Assembly (NCBI GenBank): GCA_903872875.1
Contig: CAIQMJ010000170.1
Span: 1 to 7,130 of the forward strand
DNA: 7,130 nt
From: an uncultured Variovorax sp.
GTDB lineage: Bacteria > Pseudomonadota > Gammaproteobacteria > Burkholderiales > Burkholderiaceae_C
Direction: 5' to 3'
The translations under genes were made by a program, and so were the position numbers. The notes beneath the pieces were generated by a model that did no database searches, was not told the origin of the DNA, and was given only the letters and a program-made list of their open reading frames with translations. Positions 1 through 4,839 of this stretch are shown in pieces (positions within the stretch are counted from its first letter, which is position 1; the number at the start of each line of letters is the position of its first letter).

Positions 1-385
1 CGCCGAACAGCAGCGCGGCTGCCAGCGTCATGAACAGCGGCGCCGACATCGTGATGGTGGTGGCGGTCGACAGCGCCACCTTGAACAGCCCCGCCAGGTA
101 GCACAGCGTGCCGGCCGCATCGATGAGGCCGCGGCCGAGCACGGCGGGCTGGCGCAGCGGCCGCAGGTGGCGCGCGAAGCCCATGAAGGCCATCCCGCCC
201 AGCATCAGCCCCAGCACGATGAAGCTGCGCAGGAAGATCAGCTGGAAGGTCGGCACCTGCTGGCTGATCTGCTTGGACAGCGCGTCGTTGATGCCGAAGC
301 AGGCCATGGCCATGACCATGGAGACGATGCCGATGCGATTGCCGCTGGCGCGTGAGAGAGCGGGCGCGAAGGCCGGTGTTGTCAT
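1..385 (-). CDS. EamA/DMT-family transporter, N-terminal 128 residues (3' end outside window)
   Basis: An open frame runs from an ATG at 385 on the minus strand to the window edge without a stop. The protein starts MTTPAFAPALSRASGNRIG and then gives alternating hydrophobic helices: about residues 17-32 (IGIVSMVMAMACFGIN), 47-70 (FQLIFLRSFIVLGLMLGGMAF) and 85-128 in two further segments. The helix 1 signature ACFGINDALSKQIS, the following 'QLIFLRSF' and the later 'YLAGLFKVALSTATTITMSAPLF' are typical of the first EamA repeat of drug/metabolite (RhaT-like) transporters. These are inner-membrane proteins of about 290-300 residues with ten helices, so roughly 45 percent is visible. The exported or imported solute cannot be told. 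There is no clear Shine-Dalgarno before the ATG. It lies 135 bp downstream of the permease gene on the same strand and could be read from it or on its own. Confidence 0.85.
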   Translation of the reverse strand, partial: MTTPAFAPALSRASGNRIGIVSMVMAMACFGINDALSKQISQQVPTFQLIFLRSFIVLGLMLGGMAFMGFARHLRPLRQPAVLGRGLIDAAGTLCYLAGLFKVALSTATTITMSAPLFMTLAAALLFG

Positions 386-520
386 GGGTTGCTGGAGCCG
401 GGTCGTCGTTTGCAAGCCGGTGGCCGGGCTGGCCCGCGGCGGTTCGAGAGCTGGCGAGCATGACACAGGCCTCGCCGGGCCCGCGAACCGCGGGCGATTC
501 CGCCGTGCGCGAAGGCCGGC
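386..520. other. Intergenic spacer between the two minus-strand transporter genes
   Basis: This 135-bp gap follows the permease stop and precedes the EamA start, both on the minus strand. Apart from a GC-rich hairpin at 479-495 I see no convincing signal. On the minus strand a weak sigma70-like pair (TTCGCG, then CATGCT after roughly 19 bases) can be drawn, but the match and spacing are too poor to call a promoter. The small open frames crossing the gap on the plus strand run far into the transporter genes and look like G+C shadows. Confidence 0.5.
479..495 (-). terminator. GC-rich hairpin after the MFS permease gene (possible terminator)
   Basis: Perfect 7-bp inverted repeat, GCCCGCG - AAC loop - CGCGGGC, beginning 25 bases past the permease stop in the direction of transcription. 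The position suits a transcript end or 3' stabiliser. It has no T-run on either strand, so it does not meet the usual rule for an intrinsic terminator and readthrough into the EamA gene is possible. Confidence 0.3.
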
Positions 521-1678
521 TCAGGCCGCGGCCGCCTTGTCGCTGCGGCATGCCCACGCCGCCAGCGCCAGCACTGCCGCCGACACGCCATAGATCCACA
601 GCGACGGTGCGATGGGGAGCAGCAGGCCCGCGAGGATCGGGCCGGCGCCCGCGCCGATGTCGCGCCACACGGCACGTGCGGCGAGCGCCTGCACGCGGCC
701 CGGGCCGGGCGTGCGGTGCGCCACGATGGGCGGCATCAGCGGCAGTTGCAGCGCGCGCAGCACGACGATCAGCCCGGCGCAGAACCACAGCAGGCCGGCG
801 CCGAAGCCGATCAGCGCGAGCGAGGTCAGCAGCGACAGCGCCACCAGCATGCGCTCCGCGCCCCAGCGCTCGGCCATGCGCCCGCCCACCGGGCTCAGCA
901 CGATCTCGGCCATGTAGCGCAGCGCCATCAGAACGCCCGCCATGACGACCGCATGCGTCGGCATGAGGTCGTGGCCCAGGTACGACAGGCCGACGATGAA
1001 AAGCCCGTCCAGCGTCAGCCCTTCCATGAAGGACCAGACGTCCAGGCTGTTGGGCCGCTTGAAGCGGCGCGTCGGCTTGGGCATCGCATGTGCCGCGGAC
1101 GGCAGCTTGCGCGCGGCCAGCACCGCCACCAGCGACGCCAGTGCCAGCGCGATGAAGATCGGCCGCGGGCCGGCCCACTGCGCCACCAGCGCAGCGGTGG
1201 GCAATGCGATCACCGGGCCGAGCGAGATGAAGGCGCGCGACCGTCCGTTGCGCCGTGCCGCGCCCATCGGGGCGGCGGTCGCGAGCGCCTGAGTCGACAG
1301 GTTCAGCGCCGCGAAGCACAGGCCCCACACCAGCCGCAGCGGCAGCAGGGCCCAGAAGCCCGACAGCGTTGCGTAGCCCAGCGCGCAGAAGGCCGCGGCC
1401 ACCACCGCGATCGTGCAGGTCGGCCGGTCGCCGTTGCGTGCATAGAAGCGCGCAACCCAGCCGTAACCGGCGATGCGCACCAGCCGGTTGGCCGCCAGCA
1501 GCAGCCCGGCCTCGGCCAGCGTCACGCCGAAACTGGCGGCATACATCGGCAGCAGCAGGTAGAGCACGACGTCGCCGGGCAGCGAGAGCCCGAGCGTGAT
1601 GGCGGCGTTGCGGGAATCGCGGTCGACCGTGTCGGCGTGGTCGAGAGGGGCGGTGGTGGCGAAGGCGGGCGCTGGCAT
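521..1678 (-). CDS. Major facilitator superfamily (MFS) permease
   Basis: A 385-residue integral membrane protein, the usual MFS size, with about 12 hydrophobic helices in two halves split by a basic cytoplasmic loop at about residues 190-210 (AARKLPSAAHAMPKPTRRFK). The first half has LLLAANRLVRIAGYGWVARF (60-79) where MFS motif A falls. The second half has GGRMAERWGAERM (265-277), a better match to the G-x-x-x-D/E-R-x-G-R-R/K motif. The substrate is unknown; such permeases divergent from a LysR gene are often exporters or organic-acid carriers. Start choice: an in-frame GTG at 1750 would overlap the LysR gene, an ATG at 1720 leaves almost no room for a promoter, and the ATG at 1678 leaves a normal 74-bp divergent gap. 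No start has a clear Shine-Dalgarno, so 1720 (399 residues) remains possible. The first helix begins only near residue 27, so both starts give an intact fold. Confidence 0.85.
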   Translation of the reverse strand: MPAPAFATTAPLDHADTVDRDSRNAAITLGLSLPGDVVLYLLLPMYAASFGVTLAEAGLLLAANRLVRIAGYGWVARFYARNGDRPTCTIAVVAAAFCALGYATLSGFWALLPLRLVWGLCFAALNLSTQALATAAPMGAARRNGRSRAFISLGPVIALPTAALVAQWAGPRPIFIALALASLVAVLAARKLPSAAHAMPKPTRRFKRPNSLDVWSFMEGLTLDGLFIVGLSYLGHDLMPTHAVVMAGVLMALRYMAEIVLSPVGGRMAERWGAERMLVALSLLTSLALIGFGAGLLWFCAGLIVVLRALQLPLMPPIVAHRTPGPGRVQALAARAVWRDIGAGAGPILAGLLLPIAPSLWIYGVSAAVLALAAWACRSDKAAAA

Positions 1679-1686
1679 GCCGCGAT

Positions 1687-1708
1687 GGTGCGCTGACGCG
1701 GTAGCACC
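1687..1708. promoter_or_regulatory. Inverted repeat GGTGC-N12-GCACC before the MFS gene
   Basis: A perfect 5-bp inverted repeat with a 12-bp spacer lies 8 bp upstream of the preferred permease start, inside the divergent gap. It could be a second regulator site or a hairpin in the permease leader. The arms are short and chance occurrence in G+C-rich DNA is easy, so confidence is low. Confidence 0.2.
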
Positions 1709-1736
1709 GACAAACGACATTAACGTGACACATGCG

Positions 1737-1749
1737 TGAGAAAATCGCA
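1737..1749. promoter_or_regulatory. Candidate LysR box (T-N11-A) in the divergent gap
   Basis: TGAGAAAATCGCA is a T-N11-A sequence with partial dyad symmetry (TGAG against CGCA, three of four arm pairs). Flanking G1736 and C1750 add one more pair. LysR-type regulators commonly bind T-N11-A dyads between their own gene and a divergent target. It lies just before the preferred regulator start at 1753, where binding would favour autorepression. Such short motifs occur by chance, so this is only a candidate. Confidence 0.3.
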
Positions 1750-1752
1750 CAC

Positions 1753-2640
1753 ATGCTGCGCCGCGAACCCCCGTTGAATGCCGTGCGCGCCTTTGCCGCC
1801 GCGGCCCGCCACCAGAGCTTCACGCGCGCCGCCGCCGAGTTGCATGTCACGCACAGCGCGGTCAGCCGCCAGATCAAGAGCCTCGAGGCTTTTCTCGGCA
1901 TCGCGCTGTTCGAGCGGCAGGTGCGCCAGGTGGTGCTGACCGCAGAAGGCCAGCAGTTCTTCGCCGAGGTCGGCCCCGCGCTGGCGCAGATCATGACCGC
2001 CGCACATGCGTTGCGCAGCCAGACGCCGGCCCGCGCGGTGCGCATCAACGTGCGGCCGACCTTTGCCGTGCGCTGGCTGATACCGCGCCTGCCGGCCTTC
2101 GTCGAACGCTATCCCGGCATCGAGCCACAGGTCATCACCAGCACCGTGTCGCCGGAGAAGGCCAGCGACGCCTTCGACATCGCGGTGCGCCGCGGCCTCA
2201 AGGGCTGGCCGCCGTCGATCCAGGTGCGGCCCTTCCTGGAAGACGAGGTGCTGGTCGTCGGCTCCGCGGCGCTGTTCGCGCAGCAGCCCCTGCACGACCT
2301 GCGCTCGCTCGCCAACCATGTGCTGCTGTCGTCGCGCACGCGCAAGGCCGACTGGGACGACTGGAAGCGGCACGTCGGCGCGCCGCGCCTCAAGTCCGCG
2401 GGCAAGCTGCAGTTCGACCATCTCCACTTCGTGCTGCAGGCCGCTGTCGACGGGCTGGGCATCGCGCTGGCGCCGACTTCGCTGGTGGCGCATGACCTCG
2501 CGTCCGGGCGGCTGGTGTCGCCGCTGCCCACGCTGCGCATGGGTTTGAACCGCTACTACTACGGGCTGTCGCCCGATGCGTCGGCCGAGGCGATCTGCGT
2601 GGCCGAATGGTTCGAGGGCATGTTGCGCGCCAGCGCTTAG
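1753..2640 (+). CDS. LysR-type transcriptional regulator, GcvA-like
   Basis: A 295-residue protein, normal for the family. The N terminus (REPPLNAVRAFAAAARHQSFTRAAAEL) followed by HVTHSAVSRQIKSLEAFLGIALFER (31-55) is the LysR winged helix-turn-helix, and the opening 'PPLNAVRAFAAAARH' is the usual start of the GcvA subgroup. A linker helix (about 60-90) leads to an effector-binding domain (about 94-290) of the type 2 periplasmic-binding fold, with the GcvA-like strand 'DAFDIAVRRG' and C-terminal 'GLGIALAPTSLVAHDLASGRLV'. It acts in the cytoplasm as a DNA-binding regulator, usually autoregulated and controlling the divergent gene, here the MFS permease. The effector is unknown. An ATG at 1732 would add seven residues; 1753 is preferred because it keeps the candidate LysR box outside the coding region and matches the length of relatives. 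Neither start has a strong ribosome-binding site. Confidence 0.93.
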   Translation: MLRREPPLNAVRAFAAAARHQSFTRAAAELHVTHSAVSRQIKSLEAFLGIALFERQVRQVVLTAEGQQFFAEVGPALAQIMTAAHALRSQTPARAVRINVRPTFAVRWLIPRLPAFVERYPGIEPQVITSTVSPEKASDAFDIAVRRGLKGWPPSIQVRPFLEDEVLVVGSAALFAQQPLHDLRSLANHVLLSSRTRKADWDDWKRHVGAPRLKSAGKLQFDHLHFVLQAAVDGLGIALAPTSLVAHDLASGRLVSPLPTLRMGLNRYYYGLSPDASAEAICVAEWFEGMLRASA

Positions 2641-2667
2641 ATCTGCGCGTCATGGGTGTATTGCGAA

Positions 2668-2687
2668 CGCGTCGTTTGCGCGACGCG
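2668..2687. promoter_or_regulatory. Perfect palindrome overlapping the cupin -35 box (candidate operator)
   Basis: CGCGTCG - TTTGCG - CGACGCG: a perfect 7-bp inverted repeat with a 6-bp spacer that covers the whole -35 hexamer at 2676-2681. A bound dimeric repressor here would block RNA polymerase. The alternative is an RNA hairpin ending the regulator transcript 28 bases after its stop, but no T-run follows. The operator reading is inferred from position only. Confidence 0.35.
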
Positions 2688-2703
2688 CCGCATTGCCTAT
2701 AGT
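2676..2703 (+). promoter_or_regulatory. Sigma70-type promoter for the cupin gene
   Basis: TTGCGC at 2676-2681 and TATAGT at 2698-2703, 16 bp apart, give a good -35/-10 pair by sigma70 standards, with a -10 one base from TATAAT. It lies between the regulator stop and the cupin start, predicting a transcript start near 2710 and a leader of about 64 bases. It suggests that the cupin gene is transcribed separately from the regulator. Confidence 0.6.
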
Positions 2704-2721
2704 CGCGCCTCACACCGTTCG

Positions 2722-2740
2722 ACGGGCTCCGCGAGCCCGT
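2722..2740 (+). other. Hairpin in the leader of the cupin gene
   Basis: ACGGGCTC - CGC - GAGCCCGT is a perfect 8-bp stem with a 3-base loop, followed by the pyrimidine-rich TCCTTCCTTCCC. It lies downstream of the predicted promoter and 33 bases before the cupin ATG, so it would sit in the mRNA leader. It could stabilise the message or attenuate transcription; the following tract is C-rich rather than a true T-run. It might also be a copy of a dispersed genomic palindrome, which one window cannot show. Confidence 0.4.
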
Positions 2741-2773
2741 TCCTTCCTTCCCGATTTCCGAGAGCGCGATCAC

Positions 2774-3355
2774 ATGGCTGTCCTGGTTCATTTCGACGCC
2801 GATGCAGGCTGGGGCGAAACCCACGTCTGCGACGCTCGTATCTCGCACAGCCTCGCGCAGGCCGGCGTGGCCTGGGGCCGATGGGAGGTGCCGGAAGACC
2901 CGGATGCCGCATTGCACGCGTCGCTGCGCGCCGCGGCACAGCATGCATTCGGTGCCGCGGCTTCGGCACATGAAGGCACGGCAGCGAGCGGTGCCGACCG
3001 GCTGCGCCTGCTGCCCGACGATGCCGCCTGGCCGGCACTGCGCCCCGCGCTGCAGGCAGAGCGCGTGGCATCGGCCGCGCAACTGCACGGGGTGGCGCAG
3101 GGCGCGTGCCTGTTCTACATCCGCACCGGCGACGGCTTCGTCGGACTGCTGTGCGAAGCCGGCGAATGGGTCGCGCTGCCTGCGGGTGTGCGACATGCAT
3201 TCGACGCGGGCGCCGAGCCCGATCTCGACCTGCTGCAACTGGCCGGCGATGCCGCCACGCCGACCCATGCGGCCTGGCCCGCGCTGCCGCCGATGGACGA
3301 TTTCGTCGAGGAGATGCTGCAGCTCACCGGGCATTGCGAAGCCGCCGAAGAGTGA
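2774..3355 (+). CDS. Cupin protein related to acireductone dioxygenase, metal site degenerate
   Basis: A 193-residue cytoplasmic protein, close to the 180 or so of bacterial acireductone dioxygenase (ARD, MtnD), the methionine-salvage enzyme that cleaves acireductone at a Ni or Fe centre. ARD-like landmarks occur in order: AQAGVAWGRWEV (28-39; ARD has 'L-x-x-x-GV-x-x-x-RW'), GACLFYI (110-116), LCEAGEWVALPAGVRHAFDA (126-145) and GAEPDLDLLQL (146-156; ARD has 'GSEPNFTAIRI'). From memory of the Klebsiella enzyme, the segment from E96 to F114 aligns without gaps to 'EHTHGEDEVRFFVEGAGLF', so ligands His96, His98 and Glu102 become Arg97, Ala99 and Gln103; only His140 is kept, as His141. It is therefore unlikely to do ARD chemistry as known. 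Its role is unknown; no other salvage gene is in view. The ATG at 2774 is chosen because homology begins there and a promoter precedes it; an in-frame extension to 2576 lies inside the LysR gene. The Shine-Dalgarno is weak (GAGAGCG). Confidence 0.75.
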   Translation: MAVLVHFDADAGWGETHVCDARISHSLAQAGVAWGRWEVPEDPDAALHASLRAAAQHAFGAAASAHEGTAASGADRLRLLPDDAAWPALRPALQAERVASAAQLHGVAQGACLFYIRTGDGFVGLLCEAGEWVALPAGVRHAFDAGAEPDLDLLQLAGDAATPTHAAWPALPPMDDFVEEMLQLTGHCEAAEE

Positions 3356-3363
3356 GCGCGGGT

Positions 3364-3382
3364 GCGGGCCGCAAGGGTCCGC
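3364..3382 (+). other. Hairpin just after the cupin stop codon
   Basis: GCGGGCC (3364-3370) can pair with GGTCCGC (3376-3382), giving seven pairs including one G-U around a 5-base loop, starting 9 bases after the stop. An alternative outer stem, GCGCGG (3356-3361) with CCGCGC (3379-3384), is also possible. No T-run follows, so it is more likely a 3' stabilising structure than a terminator by itself. Confidence 0.3.
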
Positions 3383-3402
3383 GCCGAAGGCGAAATCGCC
3401 GA

Positions 3403-3427
3403 GGTTCATCAGACGAACCCTACTTTT
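3403..3427 (+). terminator. Possible intrinsic terminator of the cupin gene
   Basis: GGTTC (3403-3407) and GAACC (3415-3419) form a 5-bp stem with a 7-base loop, followed by CTACTTTT. The stem is short and the T-run broken, so termination would be weak, but the position, 47 bases after the cupin stop and before the Liv operon, is right. The right arm also belongs to a direct repeat that may be an operator, so the two readings compete. Confidence 0.35.
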
Positions 3428-3453
3428 CCAGACCCACCGGAACCCTAGTTTCC
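3415..3453 (+). repeat. Direct repeat GAACCCTA(C/G)TTT, two copies 25 bp apart, upstream of the Liv operon
   Basis: Copies start at 3415 and 3440 and share 12 of 14 positions (GAACCCTA, one mismatch, TTT, one mismatch, C). The period of 25 bp is about two and a half helical turns. The second copy ends where a -35 box would lie for the weak -10 candidate TAACAT at 3471-3476. That layout resembles tandem activator sites upstream of and overlapping a poor -35 element. This is inference from position; the first copy may instead be a terminator arm. Confidence 0.35.
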
Positions 3454-3476
3454 TTCGGGGTGAACTGCTCTAACAT
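3449..3476 (+). promoter_or_regulatory. Weak candidate promoter of the Liv operon
   Basis: TAACAT at 3471-3476 is a fair -10 hexamer with TTTCCT at 3449-3454 as a poor -35, 16 bp apart. This would start transcription near 3483 and leave a leader of about 80 bases. The weak -35 would fit activator dependence. The operon clearly needs a promoter in this 210-bp gap, but its exact place is uncertain. Confidence 0.3.
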
Positions 3477-3494
3477 CAATTTCGATCGATGCGG

Positions 3495-3520
3495 GGCAGG
3501 TTCTTCTGCCTTCCCAGAAG
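3495..3520 (+). other. Two overlapping, mutually exclusive small hairpins in the Liv leader
   Basis: GGCAG (3495-3499) can pair with CTGCC (3506-3510), and CTTCTG (3503-3508) with CAGAAG (3515-3520), each with a 6-base loop. Both use bases 3506-3508 and cannot form together. This could be a simple switch, but stems of five and six pairs are short and no known riboswitch is recognised. Confidence 0.2.
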
Positions 3521-3556
3521 CGGCCCGAGCCGCATGCGTCGACGGGATCACAGACT

Positions 3557-3561
3557 GGAGA
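3557..3561 (+). promoter_or_regulatory. Ribosome-binding site of the Liv binding-protein gene
   Basis: GGAGA ends four bases before the ATG at 3566. It is a good Shine-Dalgarno at normal spacing, and fixes the start of the binding protein together with the signal peptide that follows. Confidence 0.7.
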
Positions 3562-3565
3562 CAAC

Positions 3566-4741
3566 ATGCAGTTCCTCTCGCGTTTGGCGGCCTCCGCCGT
3601 CCTCCTTTCGGCGGGGCTCCTGGCCCACGCCCAGACCGCCGAACCGATCCGCATCGGCTGGATGGCCTCGCTGACCGGACCGCTCGCGACGGCGGCGATC
3701 GGGATCGATACCGGCGTGCGCTTCGCCGTCGAGGAGATCAACGCCGCCGGCGGCATCAACGGCCGCAAGATCGAACTGATCACGCGCGACACCGCCGGCG
3801 ACCCGAACAAGGCGGCGACCTTTGCGCAGCAGCTGGTGCATGCCGACAAGGCGCAGATCATTCTCGGACCCGTCAACTCCGGGGAATCGCTGGCAACCGT
3901 GCCGCTGGTCGCGCGCACCGGCACGCCGAACATCGTCACCGGCGCGGTGGAGGAACTGACCGACCCCAAGCGCTACCCGCGCGCGTTCCGCGTCATCAAC
4001 ACCACCACGCAGTGGGTGACCGCGGCCGATGACTACGTCCTGAATTCGCTCAAGCGCAAGAAGATCGCGCTGATCGGCGACACCACCGGCTACGGTACGG
4101 TGAGCGTGCGCACCGCGACCGACGATCTCAAGAAGAAGGGCGTGACGCCGGTCTACACCGTGCTGGTCGATCCAAACAAGACCGACCTGTCCGACGAGAT
4201 CAGCAAGGCGCGCGCAGCGGGCGCCGAGGTGCTGATGCCCTGGTCGGCGGCGACCGGCGTGCTGGCGCGGCTGCTCAATGCGCGCGGCGACGCGGGATGG
4301 GATGTGCCGGTCATCGGCCACCCCTCGCTCATGGCGCTGCCGCTCAAGCAGCTGCTGAACAAGCCGGGCTACTGGGAGAACGTCTACGGCTCCGGCTACG
4401 TGGCGACCTCCTACGACGCGGACGGCAAGCTGCCCGAGCGCACGCAGGCGCTGCTCGACAAGATCCGGCCGAAGCTCGGCGGCAAGGAGGTCGACATCCT
4501 GTTCTGGTGGATCGCGCTGGGCTACGACGCGGTGAAGACGGCCGAGCACGCCATCCGCAAGGCCGGCTCGACCGATCCGGCCGCGATCCAGAAGGCGCTC
4601 GAGACGACGACCGGCTTCAAGGCGGTGCTGTCGACGCTGAGCTTCGCGCCGGACAAGCGCGACGGCTTCGCCGACGACCACATGGCGATCGACATCGCCA
4701 ACACCTTCAAGGACGGCAGCTTCAAGCTCGCTCCGAAGTAG
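3566..4741 (+). CDS. Periplasmic solute-binding protein of a Liv/HAAT-type ABC importer
   Basis: A 391-residue precursor. Residues 1-22 form a Sec signal peptide (basic MQFLSR, hydrophobic LAASAVLLSAGLLA, cleavage probably after AHA), sending it to the periplasm. The mature part has the type I periplasmic-binding fold (Peripla_BP_6, LivJ/LivK class): IRIGWMASLTGPLATAAIG (28-46), AVEEINAAGGINGRKIELI (54-72), the ligand-site loop ILGPVNSGESLA (99-110), the second-lobe strand KKIALIGDTTGYG (165-177) and the hinge/C-terminal region from about 330. It captures the solute and delivers it to the two downstream permeases. No cysteine is present, so the disulfide of E. coli LivJ is absent. The segment VIGHPSL (249-255) sits where LivJ has the glutamate that holds the amino group, suggesting a ligand other than an ordinary alpha-amino acid. 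The substrate is unknown. It is the first gene of the operon. Confidence 0.93.
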   Translation: MQFLSRLAASAVLLSAGLLAHAQTAEPIRIGWMASLTGPLATAAIGIDTGVRFAVEEINAAGGINGRKIELITRDTAGDPNKAATFAQQLVHADKAQIILGPVNSGESLATVPLVARTGTPNIVTGAVEELTDPKRYPRAFRVINTTTQWVTAADDYVLNSLKRKKIALIGDTTGYGTVSVRTATDDLKKKGVTPVYTVLVDPNKTDLSDEISKARAAGAEVLMPWSAATGVLARLLNARGDAGWDVPVIGHPSLMALPLKQLLNKPGYWENVYGSGYVATSYDADGKLPERTQALLDKIRPKLGGKEVDILFWWIALGYDAVKTAEHAIRKAGSTDPAAIQKALETTTGFKAVLSTLSFAPDKRDGFADDHMAIDIANTFKDGSFKLAPK

Positions 4742-4755
4742 GTCGATCGACACAG

Positions 4756-4781
4756 GGAGCGGCGCGTCCCGCGTCCGCTTC
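4756..4781 (+). other. Hairpin between the binding-protein and permease genes
   Basis: Bases 4756-4765 pair with 4771-4781 (ten pairs including one G-U, one bulged T at 4774, loop GTCCC), starting 15 bases after the binding-protein stop. No T-run follows, so it is not an intrinsic terminator. Hairpins at this place in solute-binding-protein operons commonly protect the upstream message from 3' exonucleases, giving more binding protein than permease; that role is inferred here. Confidence 0.45.
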
Positions 4782-4825
4782 ATCGGCAGCGCAGCCCCAC
4801 CGAGGCCACCCGCGCCTCGCCCCTC

Positions 4826-4834
4826 AAGGAAGGA
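4826..4834 (+). promoter_or_regulatory. Ribosome-binding site of the LivH-type permease gene
   Basis: AAGGAAGGA ends five bases before the ATG at 4840, a strong purine-rich Shine-Dalgarno. It chooses this start over the long upstream extension of the same frame into the binding-protein gene. Confidence 0.75.
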
Positions 4835-4839
4835 CCCGC

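Noticed and set aside
716..1696. A 326-codon plus-strand frame opposite the MFS gene
   Set aside because: Composition of Arg, Gln, His and Ala with no recognisable fold; the minus strand gives a clear 12-helix permease.
1679..1750. Extension of the MFS protein to a GTG at 1750
   Set aside because: It would run over the probable LysR box and the alternative LysR start, adds a non-membrane stretch, and has no ribosome-binding site.
2576..2773. Extension of the cupin frame upstream to 2576
   Set aside because: It overlaps the LysR coding region and contains the promoter; homology to the ARD family begins at the ATG at 2774.
2774..3355. Loss of metal ligands as a frameshift or sequencing artefact
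   Set aside because: The ARD-like segments before, across and after the ligand strand stay in one frame with no gap, so a local frame error does not explain the changed residues.
3548..4783. A 411-codon open frame on the minus strand opposite the binding-protein gene
   Set aside because: It mirrors a gene with signal peptide and family motifs. The translation is rich in Arg, Asp, His and Gln with no domain pattern, as expected for an antisense shadow in G+C-rich DNA.
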